This document shows positions 1 to 16,150 of a DNA stretch of 64,000 nt, one piece after another (the stretch's first letter is position 1; each line of letters begins with the position of its first letter). The notes under the pieces were generated by a model. The model did no database searches. It was not told the origin of the DNA and worked only from the letters and a program-made list of their open reading frames with translations. The position numbers were made by a program, and so were the translations under genes. The stretch is taken from positions 2,375,153-2,439,152 of the forward strand of contig CM043868.1 in assembly GCA_023846275.1 (NCBI GenBank), written 5' to 3'. This DNA is from Vanilla planifolia. Lineage: Eukaryota; Streptophyta; Magnoliopsida; Asparagales; Orchidaceae.

Positions 1-349
1 ACATCAACTTTAAAAAAGTTTTTTATGAAATAAAATGTTAGTTTGTTGATTATTAATCATAAGTCACATCTCTTCATTCATATCATTTTCAAATCCTGCT
101 TAAGTGTTTAAATTATTTAATCATTTTCTAGATTTAAGAAACATCTAATATTTTATTTTCACTCACTCAACCAACCCTAATTACCTTTTTCAAATCACTA
201 TAATTTTGTTAAATCTTATTTATGTATCTTATCCTAATTTTATGTTAGTTTTATTATTAAATTTTAGTTAAATTAGGAAAGTAAAATCTAACAAAAATAG
301 TTTTTTAAAAATTTTCATAATTAAAATATTTATATATATCTTAAGCCAC
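1..349. other. AT-rich intergenic sequence
   Basis: No gene, RNA or repeat structure could be recognised in this stretch. It is AT-rich with frequent stops in all frames. Confidence 0.6.
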
Positions 350-1150
350 AACCCCAAGCATGGCTCAAGTGCAAAGTGCTTAGGCTAACCAAGCCTAAGC
401 GATCTTGGGAAGCCTTGAGTATAAAGACCAATCGAAACCAAATTGAGTTGAGTGTAAACTTAGTTAGGGTGCAATCCTGAACTTGGTTGGGGTAAGGTAA
501 AGAAAGCATGTAATTAGGTAAGATTCATATGAAGTGTTTAATGGGTTGAGTAGAACTTAAAATAATAATCTATAATCTTATATATGATTGGCTTATATGG
601 TAAAATCTCAAGCACATAATGGAGCCAAGCCTATATATTGGCTTACACTATGTGCATGCAAAAAAGCTTAACAAACCACAAACTACATATGTATTTTAGC
701 AATGCAGGACTAAAGTCTGATGACACATGTATGCTTCTAAACTAGGAGAGAATAAGTGTTGCTCAATCACACATTTTTGCTATGGAATGGTAGAGATCGC
801 ATCCGCTTCTTAAATAGGGATCATGAACCATCTTATCGTCCATTTGACTAGGCAAATTGAGTAATCATGATTGATTTTACATTTTCAAAAGATTTATCAT
901 TGATCTAATGGTTTAGATATATATATATATATATATATATATATTGAATTTTATAGTTAAGATCATTCCTTTCTTTGTTGTTGATGAATCTAATGATCTA
1001 GATCTCATTTAATGTGATCAAATAGCCTAGATCTAATATGCATTGATCCTCTTTGATCAAATCTAATTACTCTAGTTGATCCTACTTAATGGCTATTTTT
1101 ATACCTATTATTTGAGCCATTACATAAGTTATTATCAGGAAATTTTAAGA
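350..1150 (+). repeat. Degenerate LTR-like fragment, same family as the Copia-1 LTRs
   Basis: This stretch resembles in order the middle of the 1.8-kb LTRs at 48.9-50.7 and 55.6-57.4 kb. It shares a run about accessions of 'aagcctaagc...cttgggaagcc', then the motif AATGCAGGACTAAA at 702-715 (AATGTAGGACTAAA at 49,665), then a block rich in 'gatctaatgatctagatc'. The similarity is patchy, no ends are visible and no target duplication was found. I infer an old solo or truncated LTR. An AT microsatellite lies inside it. Confidence 0.4.
917..944. repeat. (AT)14 microsatellite
   Basis: An uninterrupted AT dinucleotide run of 28 bases inside the LTR-like fragment. Confidence 0.95.
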
Positions 1151-2067
1151 TGTTTGGTAGTAGCTTATGAAAGTGCTTTTTCTTGACTTTTTAATGACTA
1201 TGATTAAACTTTTTTTATGAAAACCCAAACTTTATGAAAGAAATGACTAATGAATATGAACAAACTTTAAAAGCTTAATGAAACATTGCATGAATTCTAC
1301 TAGTGTAAAATCTCTTGGTAGCGTATTATGACTTATTACTTAAAATGCTAAATTCTTCTAAGCCTAACACTTTTAATATTTTATTTTCTTACTTATCTTT
1401 ATAATTCTAAACTTATTATGCCTTGTTCTATTTATCAATAAGTATAAGGAGTTGATTATTTTTAATAATATTTTTTTGTTATATTTCTATTTTTCTTTTG
1501 GGTTAGGTGGTCTAAGATTTATGAAAGCCTAAGTTCTATTTGTCTTGTTAAAAATTTGAGTTAGAGTTGAGCTCACAAATGCCTATGTTTAGTTGAACAT
1601 ACAAAAACTAGTATGTTGGAGATAAATCATAAAACAAAATCTCAAATCATAATTTTCATAGTATCAGTGTCTTTCCCAACCTTAGTTTGAACCAATTTAC
1701 TTAAATATTTTGGTATAATTTTCTAATTTTTATTATTCATAAAAGTTAATAATTATACATATAAATTTGAATATCATGATTTTTTACAATACAAAATTAT
1801 TTTTATTAAGAATTTTTTAAAAAATAAATATGATACAAAAAATAGTTAAAAATAACAAAATATTTCAAAATCCATAATTCATCTCCCTCTTATGAGATTT
1901 TCACACACTCTTATTTTTACAAATTATATGGGTACAAAGTCATGTATTGTATTAGTATGATAATACGAGAAGAAAAATAGTATTAACAGAGTTAATACAT
2001 CAATTAGTATGATTAGCATAAAGTATGATTTCAACAAGTAATTTTTAAAATAATTTTTAATAACTTT
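1151..2067. other. AT-rich intergenic sequence
   Basis: No coding frame, RNA gene or clear repeat unit could be supported here. Confidence 0.55.
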
Positions 2068-2068
2068 A

Positions 2069-2428
2069 TTCAAATATCTAAAAAGTGATTTTTATAAAAA
2101 TTTAATTTTATTTTCAAGCATGTTAATTTTTTTAATAACAATCTTTTACAAAAATTATGTAATAAAAAAATTAACAAGAATAAAAAATATACACTAATGA
2201 TTTTTAGATAATTTAGCTTGAAATTAAGCCTACACACACCCTCAACATATTCAAATATCTAAAAAGTGATTTTTATAAAAATTTAATTTTATTTTCAAGC
2301 ATGTTAATTTTTTTAATAACAATCTTTTACAAAAATTATGTAATAAAAAAATTAACAAGAATAAAAAATATACACTAATGATTTTTAGATAATTTAGCTT
2401 GAAATTAAGCCTACACACACCCTCAACA
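2069..2428. repeat. Perfect tandem duplication, period 181 bp
   Basis: The block starting ttcaaatatct at about 2069 and ending ctcaaca at 2247 is repeated at about 2250-2428. I found no base difference between the two copies over about 179 bp. A short ORF predicted on the minus strand here is only a by-product of the repeat. Perfect identity in otherwise decayed DNA points to a very recent event or an assembly duplication. Confidence 0.95.
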
Positions 2429-2880
2429 AAATTAAAAACAAAACACTCAATATAAGCCATTAGCCAAAAAAATAATTAAGCTAAACCCTACAATAATGAA
2501 ATAATAGAAACAAAGTATTATGACCTTGCAACAAAATAAAATTGCTAACAAAAGGAAATAATTCAACGATAAAATCAAAATTAATACAAAAAAGATGTTA
2601 TGCTTGATGAAATAGTTAAGGAGATATAAGTGTTCTAATCAAATCAATTAGGAATAAAGAAAGTTGAGAACTTAACTGATTTAAGAAGGAATAAGAAATT
2701 ATAAGCTTGACGACTCAAGGATGCAGTGTGAAGGCATGAAGATGGGCATGGTTTATTAATTTCTTGAATGTCCTAACTTGAAAGCGTTTCTTTAGATTAT
2801 GTAAAAATTTTATTTTTATTTAAGAATTCTCCTATTTATAGATATTTCTAATATCTAAAAGCACTTAACAAATAAAGTAA
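2429..2880. other. AT-rich intergenic sequence
   Basis: Nothing recognisable was found beyond AT-rich, stop-filled sequence. Confidence 0.5.
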
Positions 2881-3450
2881 TTAATCGTTACTACTTTCAC
2901 CATCTTTACAAAAATATTATTTAAATAAAAATGTTAATGGCTCATACAATAGCTAAAATTGCATTGCGTAGGAGCATTCAATCAAAAAACTCCTAGATCT
3001 TTGATCATGAAAACTACATGATTAGATGACTATGATTAAAAAAGTGTTGTTTATACATTCAGATTTGATTTGGATGGTTAGATCTGAATTGTAATCTAAC
3101 ATCTAGGTTTAATTTTATGTATGAAATAAATATGGATAGTGTGATCATGAAATTACATGATCAGATGACTGATGGAACTAGTGCATAAAAAAGCAGATAA
3201 GATGACAACACGTCGATCAAGAAATGGAGCGATCAGATGGTGAAAATCACTCCCACAAATTAAAAGTTAGTCATGCAAATTAAGCTTTATGTTTAGTCCC
3301 ACATTACTTATTCGAGGTTTTAATGTGTACTTAAAATTGTTTGCTTGCACCTTTTACTTAGCTTAATGTTTGGGTTAGGTGTCTTTGGTTTGCTTAAGAA
3401 TTGATCGCTCGCACTGCCAATAATGGCATTATATACTTGATATATGGATG
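2880..3450 (-). repeat. Probable inverted LTR-like fragment
   Basis: Read on the minus strand, this stretch contains agatctaaccatccaaatc-type blocks and the motif AATGTGGGACTAAA (plus-strand TTTAGTCCCACATT at 3292-3305). The same motif lies in the Copia-1 LTR family and in the fragment at 0.35-1.15 kb. I infer an inverted, degraded relative. Boundaries are guesses and a chance resemblance of AT-rich DNA is possible. Confidence 0.3.
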
Positions 3451-4400
3451 CAAGAGTAATAACTTAATCTAAAACACTTATATAAATAGGTTTAGGAGTT
3501 ATAACCTAAATTAGAACTAGATGACAAGTTTGGGACTTATGTTCTCAACTCAATTAACTGCAACCAATTGTGTTCAAGCATTGTGCTCTAACCCAAGACT
3601 TTCATTTCTTATTAGTAATAGGTTTTACTTTTCTTATTATTTTAATTATATTATTTTTACTAATTATTTATTATAATTATAATATATTATTTAGAAAAGT
3701 TATTAAAATAATATTTTTAAGGATATGATCAAACATAAAATGATTTTCAAGATAAATAAGAAGAATAGATCAATTTTTTAAAAATAAAATTTTTTTGAGA
3801 TGATTAATTTAAATGAAATTATTTTTTATGTCTTATTAGAATGATTTCAATCAAGCTTAATATTCTAATTAAAATAAAAATAAAATACTCAAAATTAAAC
3901 TTAAATTATATCTTTTGGTGGTTTGTTATGCCAACCAAGATGATCTTCATAAGATCCAACATTGGCTCATCTTTTTCTTGAAGTTTTATCATGAACATGA
4001 GTATTGGCTATCTAAAATCTAAAACTTTACTTGAACAAATTCATTAGAAATACTTATAATCTATTATCATCAAAGGAAGCACTATGGTCATGGCTCAACA
4101 ACTTAAGATAACATAATCATATAAGAAAAATTAAGCTAAGGGAAATGTCAGACACATGAATTATTGAGTTGTAATGGGTGATTATGATGCAAAATACATC
4201 ATACATATACAAATACTGGATCATACAATTATAATTATAGAAACTATTAGTCATTAAAAGCAAATTTGTCTTATTATATAATACAATATAGGTATAATAC
4301 TAACATGATATCAAGTCATTAAATAAACCAGGTTTTATTGTTTAGTTGCTATCAATCCCATTGGAATTAAGATGTCTAAGATCTAATGAAAATGACTTAG
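3451..4400. other. AT-rich intergenic sequence
   Basis: No gene or repeat could be supported in this stretch. Confidence 0.5.
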
Positions 4401-7400
4401 GTTAAGATAGTTATACTAAGATTAAAGGAATTTGAACCATTAGATTATTATATTTTAATCCTAGCCATGAATCCTAAGAGAGGGATTAAGTGTTGGGGCC
4501 ATTTTATATAAGATGCTTTAGTAATTAACTTGAAAACCCTAGTTATACTTCAAACCTAGAGGTCTAATCGAGACAAGGTAGGGAAGAAGAACTACTTATA
4601 AGTAAGAAGATGAAGAAGGATTTGTAGAAATGAAGGAAGAAAAGCTTACCCTTACTAAAGTCCTTTACTCATACCATAAGGTAAGATAAAACTTGAGATT
4701 ATACAACTAAACCTAGTTAAAATTTAGGTAATTTAATAAATTACTTTGACAAAATACATATGGATATTGAGAACATGAATGTGATGATAATTGGTAAGCC
4801 ACTTCCTTATTAATCTTAATCTAAATAAAGAAACCAAGCCATGTTGATAAGTGCTTATTAAAATTTTAAAATTAGACTTAGTGTTTTATGATAAAAGAAT
4901 GATTAGACACTACTTGAATGATCTATTCTTAAAGCTTTTATAAATTCATTCATGTTAATAATCTTGTTTACCTAAGAGGTTAATACTTCAATTTTGAGAT
5001 TAATTTATTCATAATGTTGAGATCTATTATTAAGGCATGAAATGTATTTAAAATTTAAAATTTAGAATCATTTATGCTAGCATGATTCACCTTACCCAAG
5101 CAATGTGAGTTAAATGCTTTGTTAAATAACATGCTTAAGAGATTAGTTTGTGTTTCTCTAGATGAAGTTTGTTAGAGTAATGAAGAGTTCAATGTGTTTC
5201 CTTAAGAGATTGTAGCTATATTTTAAGATTAATTGTTTAATAAGATAAGACCTCCTATTAATTCCTAAATTATATCCAAAATTTGAATTTTAGATGGCTA
5301 ATGTTGGTATGTTTTCTTTACTGGAGACATGATATTGTGGATATAAGATCAAGAACATACTAGATTTGAATTCCTTATTGATCTCATGATTATTCATACA
5401 AAATTGAGAATTTTGGTATGAAATGTTAGCATGATCTCTTTATGCATGAGTGATAGACTTTAGTTTATACTTAAACATGCAATTTTATGGTGCAATTAAT
5501 GATGAATTACAAGAAAAATTTTTAAATCTATCCATGATAGTAAAAGTCATGATTTTGATTAACATATGTTATAAAAATACTTGATTGAGATTATAAGAAA
5601 TATGATTTTTCTTGTTAATATGGCCAAGAATCTCATGTAATGTGGAAGTTGAGTTGTGTGTGTTAATTTTTCCCAGGATTATACCATGAATGTCATATTA
5701 CACTTTTGGATTGGATAAGATAATCTTGGAACTACAACTTGAACTATGGAATAATGAAAGTATATGCCCACATTAAAACCATGATAAGAAAGTTTAAAAC
5801 TAGCTCCTTATGCATACTCAACCTTTGTTTAGGCCATGAACTTTAAGGTAGCAACTTAAAACTTAGCCAAACTTGTGACCTAGTAATGTCGTTGCCTCGG
5901 ATATACTTGAGAAGCTTGTGACATGGCTTGGTTAAGTCATGTAAGGAATGGTTTAGACCCTTATGTGGACTTAAATGGATTCTAAAGAGAATATGGCCCT
6001 CAATTTCCAAAAAAGTGACTTGGAAGGGCTCAGTTTTGGACTTAATAGAAGGCTAATTTTGTTAGGGATGTGATTGGCTAGAAAGAATGAATGAGATTTG
6101 GGTAGGTGTGCTTAAGGCTAAGGATAGATTAAGATTGATGTAGATCGTTATGACTTTGTAATTGATGCCTAATTGAGACTTTATTAAATTACAACTTTTT
6201 GGTAAGAAATGATGCCTTGAAAGTTTAAGACTTAAGTTAACTTTGTTTTAAGCTTAATGGGTGCCTAAGTATGATTTTAGCATAAAGAAACCCTAAGTTT
6301 ACAAATTAAGGTTTACCAAAAGAATGCTTTAGTTTAGGCCTAGATCTAGTAAGAATCTTAGATAAACTTTGGATGTCAACTAGATAGCTTAGTTAGCATA
6401 ATAAATTTGAGTTATGGTTAGTTGAATTTTGGTTAGACTTAAATAAGATAAGCCTAGCTTTGGTTAAGCTTTAGAACTTGGTTTACGATAATGAGTAATC
6501 CTTATTAAAGGTCTTAGGATTAGACCAAGATTATTCATAATTTGTGAGCTTTAGTTACATATTAAGTCTTGATTTATGTGAAAGAGAATCCAACATATGA
6601 ACCAAAGATTGGATCATAGATATTAGTACTTCGTGAACCTTGTGTATGCTTGGAATAATGCCAAAAAATGGAGAAATCTTCAAGTAAAGCCTTAGTTGAG
6701 GATAGGAGGGCTTGATCAAGGCCTTTAAAGGAAGATGTTAGGCTTGACTAAAAAAATTGATTTTTCTTATGATCGATAAATCATGTATAGCTTGGTTGAT
6801 TTAGGTAAGACACTGAGTAACCCAATAATTTCTTAGGCCATAGGTTAACTTCCTTAATGGTGATCTAGGGAGTTAGGCGAGTGTCCTAAGAGATACTGTG
6901 GATGAGCACATTGACTCAGACTAGATTGGATGATAAATATGACATTGGTGAAACTCGTGCGAACCTAAATTAATGAGTTTTTATATTTTAAAAAGATGCC
7001 TAAGGATAAAGCTAAGGTACAAGTTGGGTAAAATCATAAGTGAATTATTTAGGTTCTTAGTCCATAGATTAACATCTAAATAATGGTTTAGGAGATGTAT
7101 GTGGTTTAAGAGAGGCCTTAAGAAGGGTGTAATAGCTCATGTTTGCCTGTAAGATATAAGAGTCAATATCACTTATGTGAGCCCAAACTTGGCTAGATGA
7201 AGCCATAATTTGGATAATGAACCTATGGGTAAAAGCTATAGATTTAGATTTGAGTGGAAGCTCAAGTTTTAATGGGCAATGAAATCTTAAGAAGGATTCC
7301 AAATAAGGATAAGGGTAAAGACTAATCATAGAAGTAGCATCTCAATGAGTTAAGGTACCCAAATGATGGATTTAGAATTTTAAGAAATACCTAAATTCTA

Positions 7401-8420
7401 AATAATAGTGATTTGAATTAATAGTAATATAATAATAAATTAATCTTAGTAGAAGGATAATCTTTCGATATAATAAACCCTAAATTAGAACCCTCAAGCC
7501 AAGAAAAATATTTCATTAAAAAGGGTGATAGGTTATTGGTTATGACATCTTAGAAATGAGTATTGTTTATATGGTTATAAGACATCTTGAAAAAGTGTTG
7601 GTATATATGGTTATGATACATCATAAAAAAGAGTGTTGATTTATATGATGATAGACACTAACTTGCATAGGATTGGAGGTAATTCTAGGTCTTGGTGGGG
7701 TATTGGATATCAATTAGTTGTATCTTGCATTAATCTAGTTTATAGTTAATATTTTAGTGGATTAAGATAAGAGTTAGGATGTGATATACCATTGATTTGG
7801 ATCATCAAGCAAGGGTAGACATGTTGATATTAGAACTCCCACTATGCATGAAGGTAACTTTTTTGCATGAATGATAGAGCTTGAATAGGACTTACAGATC
7901 ATATGAAATAAGACTCTAATGTGGCTACATGCCAGAGTCTATGGTGGGGAATGTATGTGATTAGCATTACTAGTTGTAGAGTACCAAAGCATGTGATGCA
8001 GACAAGATTGCCAAACCTTGTCATCATCCTTATAGGTTTGGAGGGAGTGTCAGATTGCTAGTAGAACATTATGCATCAAAATAGTTGCATCTCTCATGCA
8101 TTAGTATAGCTTAGTCGATTGAGATACATCTGATGTGATTTTATACTTAAAGTTAATTATACTCTGTTGTATAGATTATTACATCTCCTTGATATTGCTT
8201 GTTAATTTTATAATATAACTCAATGTTTTTTTATTGAGCTCTTTGGCTCACTCCCCTTCACATTTTTGTAATTTTGGGAGCTAAGAGTTGCTTAGGAGTC
8301 AAATTTGATAGTACTAGATTTGGTATATTTATGGATGGATTTTTCTACCTTCATCCTTTGACTTTTTTAGTAATGGCTTTATTATTTAATTTATGTCTAT
8401 CAATTTATACTTATTGATAG
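4400..8420 (+). repeat. LTR-like, probably Ty3/gypsy-derived, non-coding block
   Basis: This long stretch has no coding frame but a consistent texture of 'aagattagg/gacttagg' phrases. Part of it, 5891-6134, is clearly similar in order to 32,341-32,584 (shared anchors include tggcttggttaag and gtgcttaaggctaag). The second copy runs straight into a gypsy integrase tail, which is why I assign the family to Ty3/gypsy. A short minisatellite lies at 7538-7647. No ends, primer site or target duplication were found, so the limits are approximate. Confidence 0.4.
7538..7647. repeat. Three-copy minisatellite, unit 35-38 bp
   Basis: Three diverged units begin ggttatgacatc (7538), ggttataagacatc (7573) and ggttatgatacatc (7609). 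Each continues with an A-rich stretch, a 'gtgttg/gtattg' core and a 'tatatgg' end. Confidence 0.75.
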
Positions 8421-8576
8421 ACATAGGATTATATAAGATTAATATATATGGATGTTGGATATTTGTATCTTATATTATTTTATGTAAACATTAGATTATG
8501 AATATTCATCTTTACATTGTTTCTTATATTAGATTATGGCTCTAAATTATTTGTAAGGTGTTGTTGCATTAGCATT

Positions 8577-9676
8577 GTAAATAGTATGATTTATTTTTAA
8601 GTTCTTTGGTACCATACAAATGCCAATATCCATTAGTGAGTTACCCAGCCAAGGGTGAACTAATTCTTGAATCAATTGAGTGACCTATTGATGAAGGGGC
8701 ATGGTTCATTTTGGGTAATATGTTGCACATATGATCATCAGATTAGCGGATTATGACTCTCAATTTAATTGTGAAGCTTAAGGAGTGAAAGGGTAGCAAG
8801 CCAGATGACTCGACTATATATGTGTTTTGTTGCACCCATGGCTTAAAAAATTGATGAAAAGGTCAGGTGTGAGAAACTGAGATGACATCTTGTCAAGCGA
8901 AGTATGAATCATATCATTATTAATCACCAACTTAGTAGAAGAACAAGAAGAATGTATAATAAAAAAAATCTAAAGTTGTTAGACACTCTTTGCAAAAAAT
9001 TGAATTAGACATGTTTAAAACTCAATGTACTCCGTAATCAAATAGAATCTCAAACTCATATTCATCCTCAATCAATATCCAAAAAACTCAAGATTGATCA
9101 ATTTTTTAATTTGTTAATGTCTTGTGGATAATATGGTTTATTCTAGGTTGCTTTGGTACCATATACATGCTAATGTATATTGATGAGTTACCTCACCTAG
9201 GTTTAACTAGTTCTTGAATCAATTAGTGATCAATTAATGAAGGGACATGGTTAATTTTGGACAATGTGTCACAAGCATGATGATTAGATTGAGGGATCAC
9301 AATTCCCAATTTGAATGTAAAGCATGATGAGTAAAAAGGTAGTGAACCAAATGCATTGACTATATATGTGTTTTGTTTCACCCATAAGTCAAAACAAAAT
9401 TTGCTAAAAAGGTCAGATGTGACAAACTAAGTTGGCATATTTGAACAAAACTATGAATCTTATCATTATCAATCACCAACTTAGTAAAAGATAAGAAGAA
9501 TGTACAATAAGAGAATCTATGGTTGTTGTGGATACTTTTTGCAAAAAAAAAAAAAACAAATTAGACATGTTTAAAACTCATCGTACTCCCTAATTAAGAA
9601 CAATATCCAACTCATATACATCCTCCATTAAAAACCAAAGAATTCAACATTGTTTCCTTTTTATATTTGCTAATTT
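8577..9676 (+). repeat. Diverged tandem repeat, two units of about 547 bp
   Basis: Unit 1 (about 8577-9122) and unit 2 (about 9123-9676) align along their whole length. Shared anchors include ctttggtaccata, gaatcaatt, gactatatatgtgttttgtt, aatcaccaacttagta and aattagacatgtttaaaactca. They differ by many substitutions and small indels, so the duplication is old. No protein frame is conserved between the units. A third partial copy lies at 15.84 kb. The family is unknown; it may be an LTR or satellite-like sequence. Confidence 0.85.
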
Positions 9677-9954
9677 CTTAAGGATTCTTAAGGTGAATCA
9701 ATTTAAACATACCATAACTAACTCTCCCACATCAGATGTCTATTTTCTATAGTGCTTATTATCTTTAGTTCAATAATGATCATAAGAAACATTCAGTTTT
9801 ATGTGAACCTCTTTATACACTCATGCAATTGTGAAAATTTTATGCAAAGTTAATTATACAATATGAAAGTGATCAGCATATCAATAGAAAAACATGATTT
9901 ATAATCATTGTCAATTTCATCAAAGGATAATCCTAGGAATTTATTTTTAAAAAC

Positions 9955-10524
9955 ATTATAAGACATTTCAATTTAAGGAATTATTAAATCCTTATTATTT
10001 TTATGCTCTCTTGCCAAATATCTAAGCAAATTACATAGACTACTATTTACAACATTATTTAGGCCTTTTGCCTAAGGAAGATAAGCAAGTTAAAATCGAA
10101 AGACTAGAATCCAAAAAAAAAATTTCATAAACATTTCAAAATATCTAGTAAACTTTACATCCCCATTTAATACTATAGTCATAAGAACTTCATGAAGATG
10201 AAAAACCTCTTTAAAATATATTTTAACTATATTAGTTCAACACCAATTTTATTTTTTTAAAATAAAATAAAATAATTTAGAAAAGCTATCTACAACAATA
10301 AATAGTATCCTACATTTTTTGATAATAACAATTTTAGTAATATCAAGTGACTAATGCTCATTTCTTTATAGAGAAATATATTTTATCAATATTATTGCAA
10401 CTCAAATTTTATTATAAGGAATAAAATAAAATAGTTTTGAAAAACTATCTACAATAATAAATAAAGTACTGCTTCTTAAAATTTATGGCAATCTCATAAT
10501 GAAATCCATGCTCATATCTTTATA
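9955..10524 (-). pseudogene. Ty3/gypsy integrase relic with internal duplication
   Basis: Minus-strand translation shows a gypsy integrase core in pieces. YKDMSMDFIMRLP followed by FIIVDSFSKLFYFIP lies at 10,524-10,415, corresponding to the family's W-x-D-x-S-x-D-F and VVDRFSKMAHFIP region. Next comes V-F-H-L-H and a D-V-K-F-T-R-Y-F segment near 10.2-10.1 kb, then NNVVNSSLCNLLRYLA near 10.0 kb, corresponding to the 'DGQTEVVNRSLGNLLR' region. Stops and frameshifts interrupt it. The VDSFSKLFYF block occurs twice because of a tandem duplication of about 159 bp. No reverse transcriptase or gag was found upstream, so it is a fragment. Confidence 0.85.
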
Positions 10525-15830
<5,306 letters not shown>

Positions 15831-15839
15831 TGTAGGTAA

Positions 15840-16150
15840 AGAATTCTTTGGTACCATAGACATGCCAATGTACTAAGTTACCTAACCTAAGATGGACTAA
15901 TTCTTGGCTCAATTGAAGCCCCAATTGGAGCAAAAATGTGATTAATTTTATGGGTATGCCATGAGCTTGATGATTAGATTATGGGATAGTAACTCTTAGT
16001 TTGAATGTAAAACCGAATGAGTGAAAGGTGACTTACTAAATACATTGATGGTGCATAAGTCTAGTTGCATCCCAAGAAAAAAAAGCATGTTGCAAAAAGT
16101 TGAGTGTGACAAGAAAACTATAACCTTGGAGAAAAAATTACATTTTTTTC
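15840..16150 (+). repeat. Third, partial copy of the 547-bp repeat family
   Basis: From attctttggtaccatagacatgcc the sequence follows the first half of the units at 8.58 and 9.12 kb (ctaattcttgg, gatgattagatta, ttgaatgtaaa, gagtgaaagg). It then fades out at about 16.15 kb. A 109-codon open frame at 16,021-16,350 that starts with GTG overlaps the end of this copy and is not supported as a gene. Confidence 0.75.

Noticed and set aside
3292..3305. TTTAGTCCCACATT considered as an snRNA upstream sequence element
   Set aside because: No TATA box at the required spacing and no snRNA sequence downstream; similar motifs sit in LTR-like repeats here.
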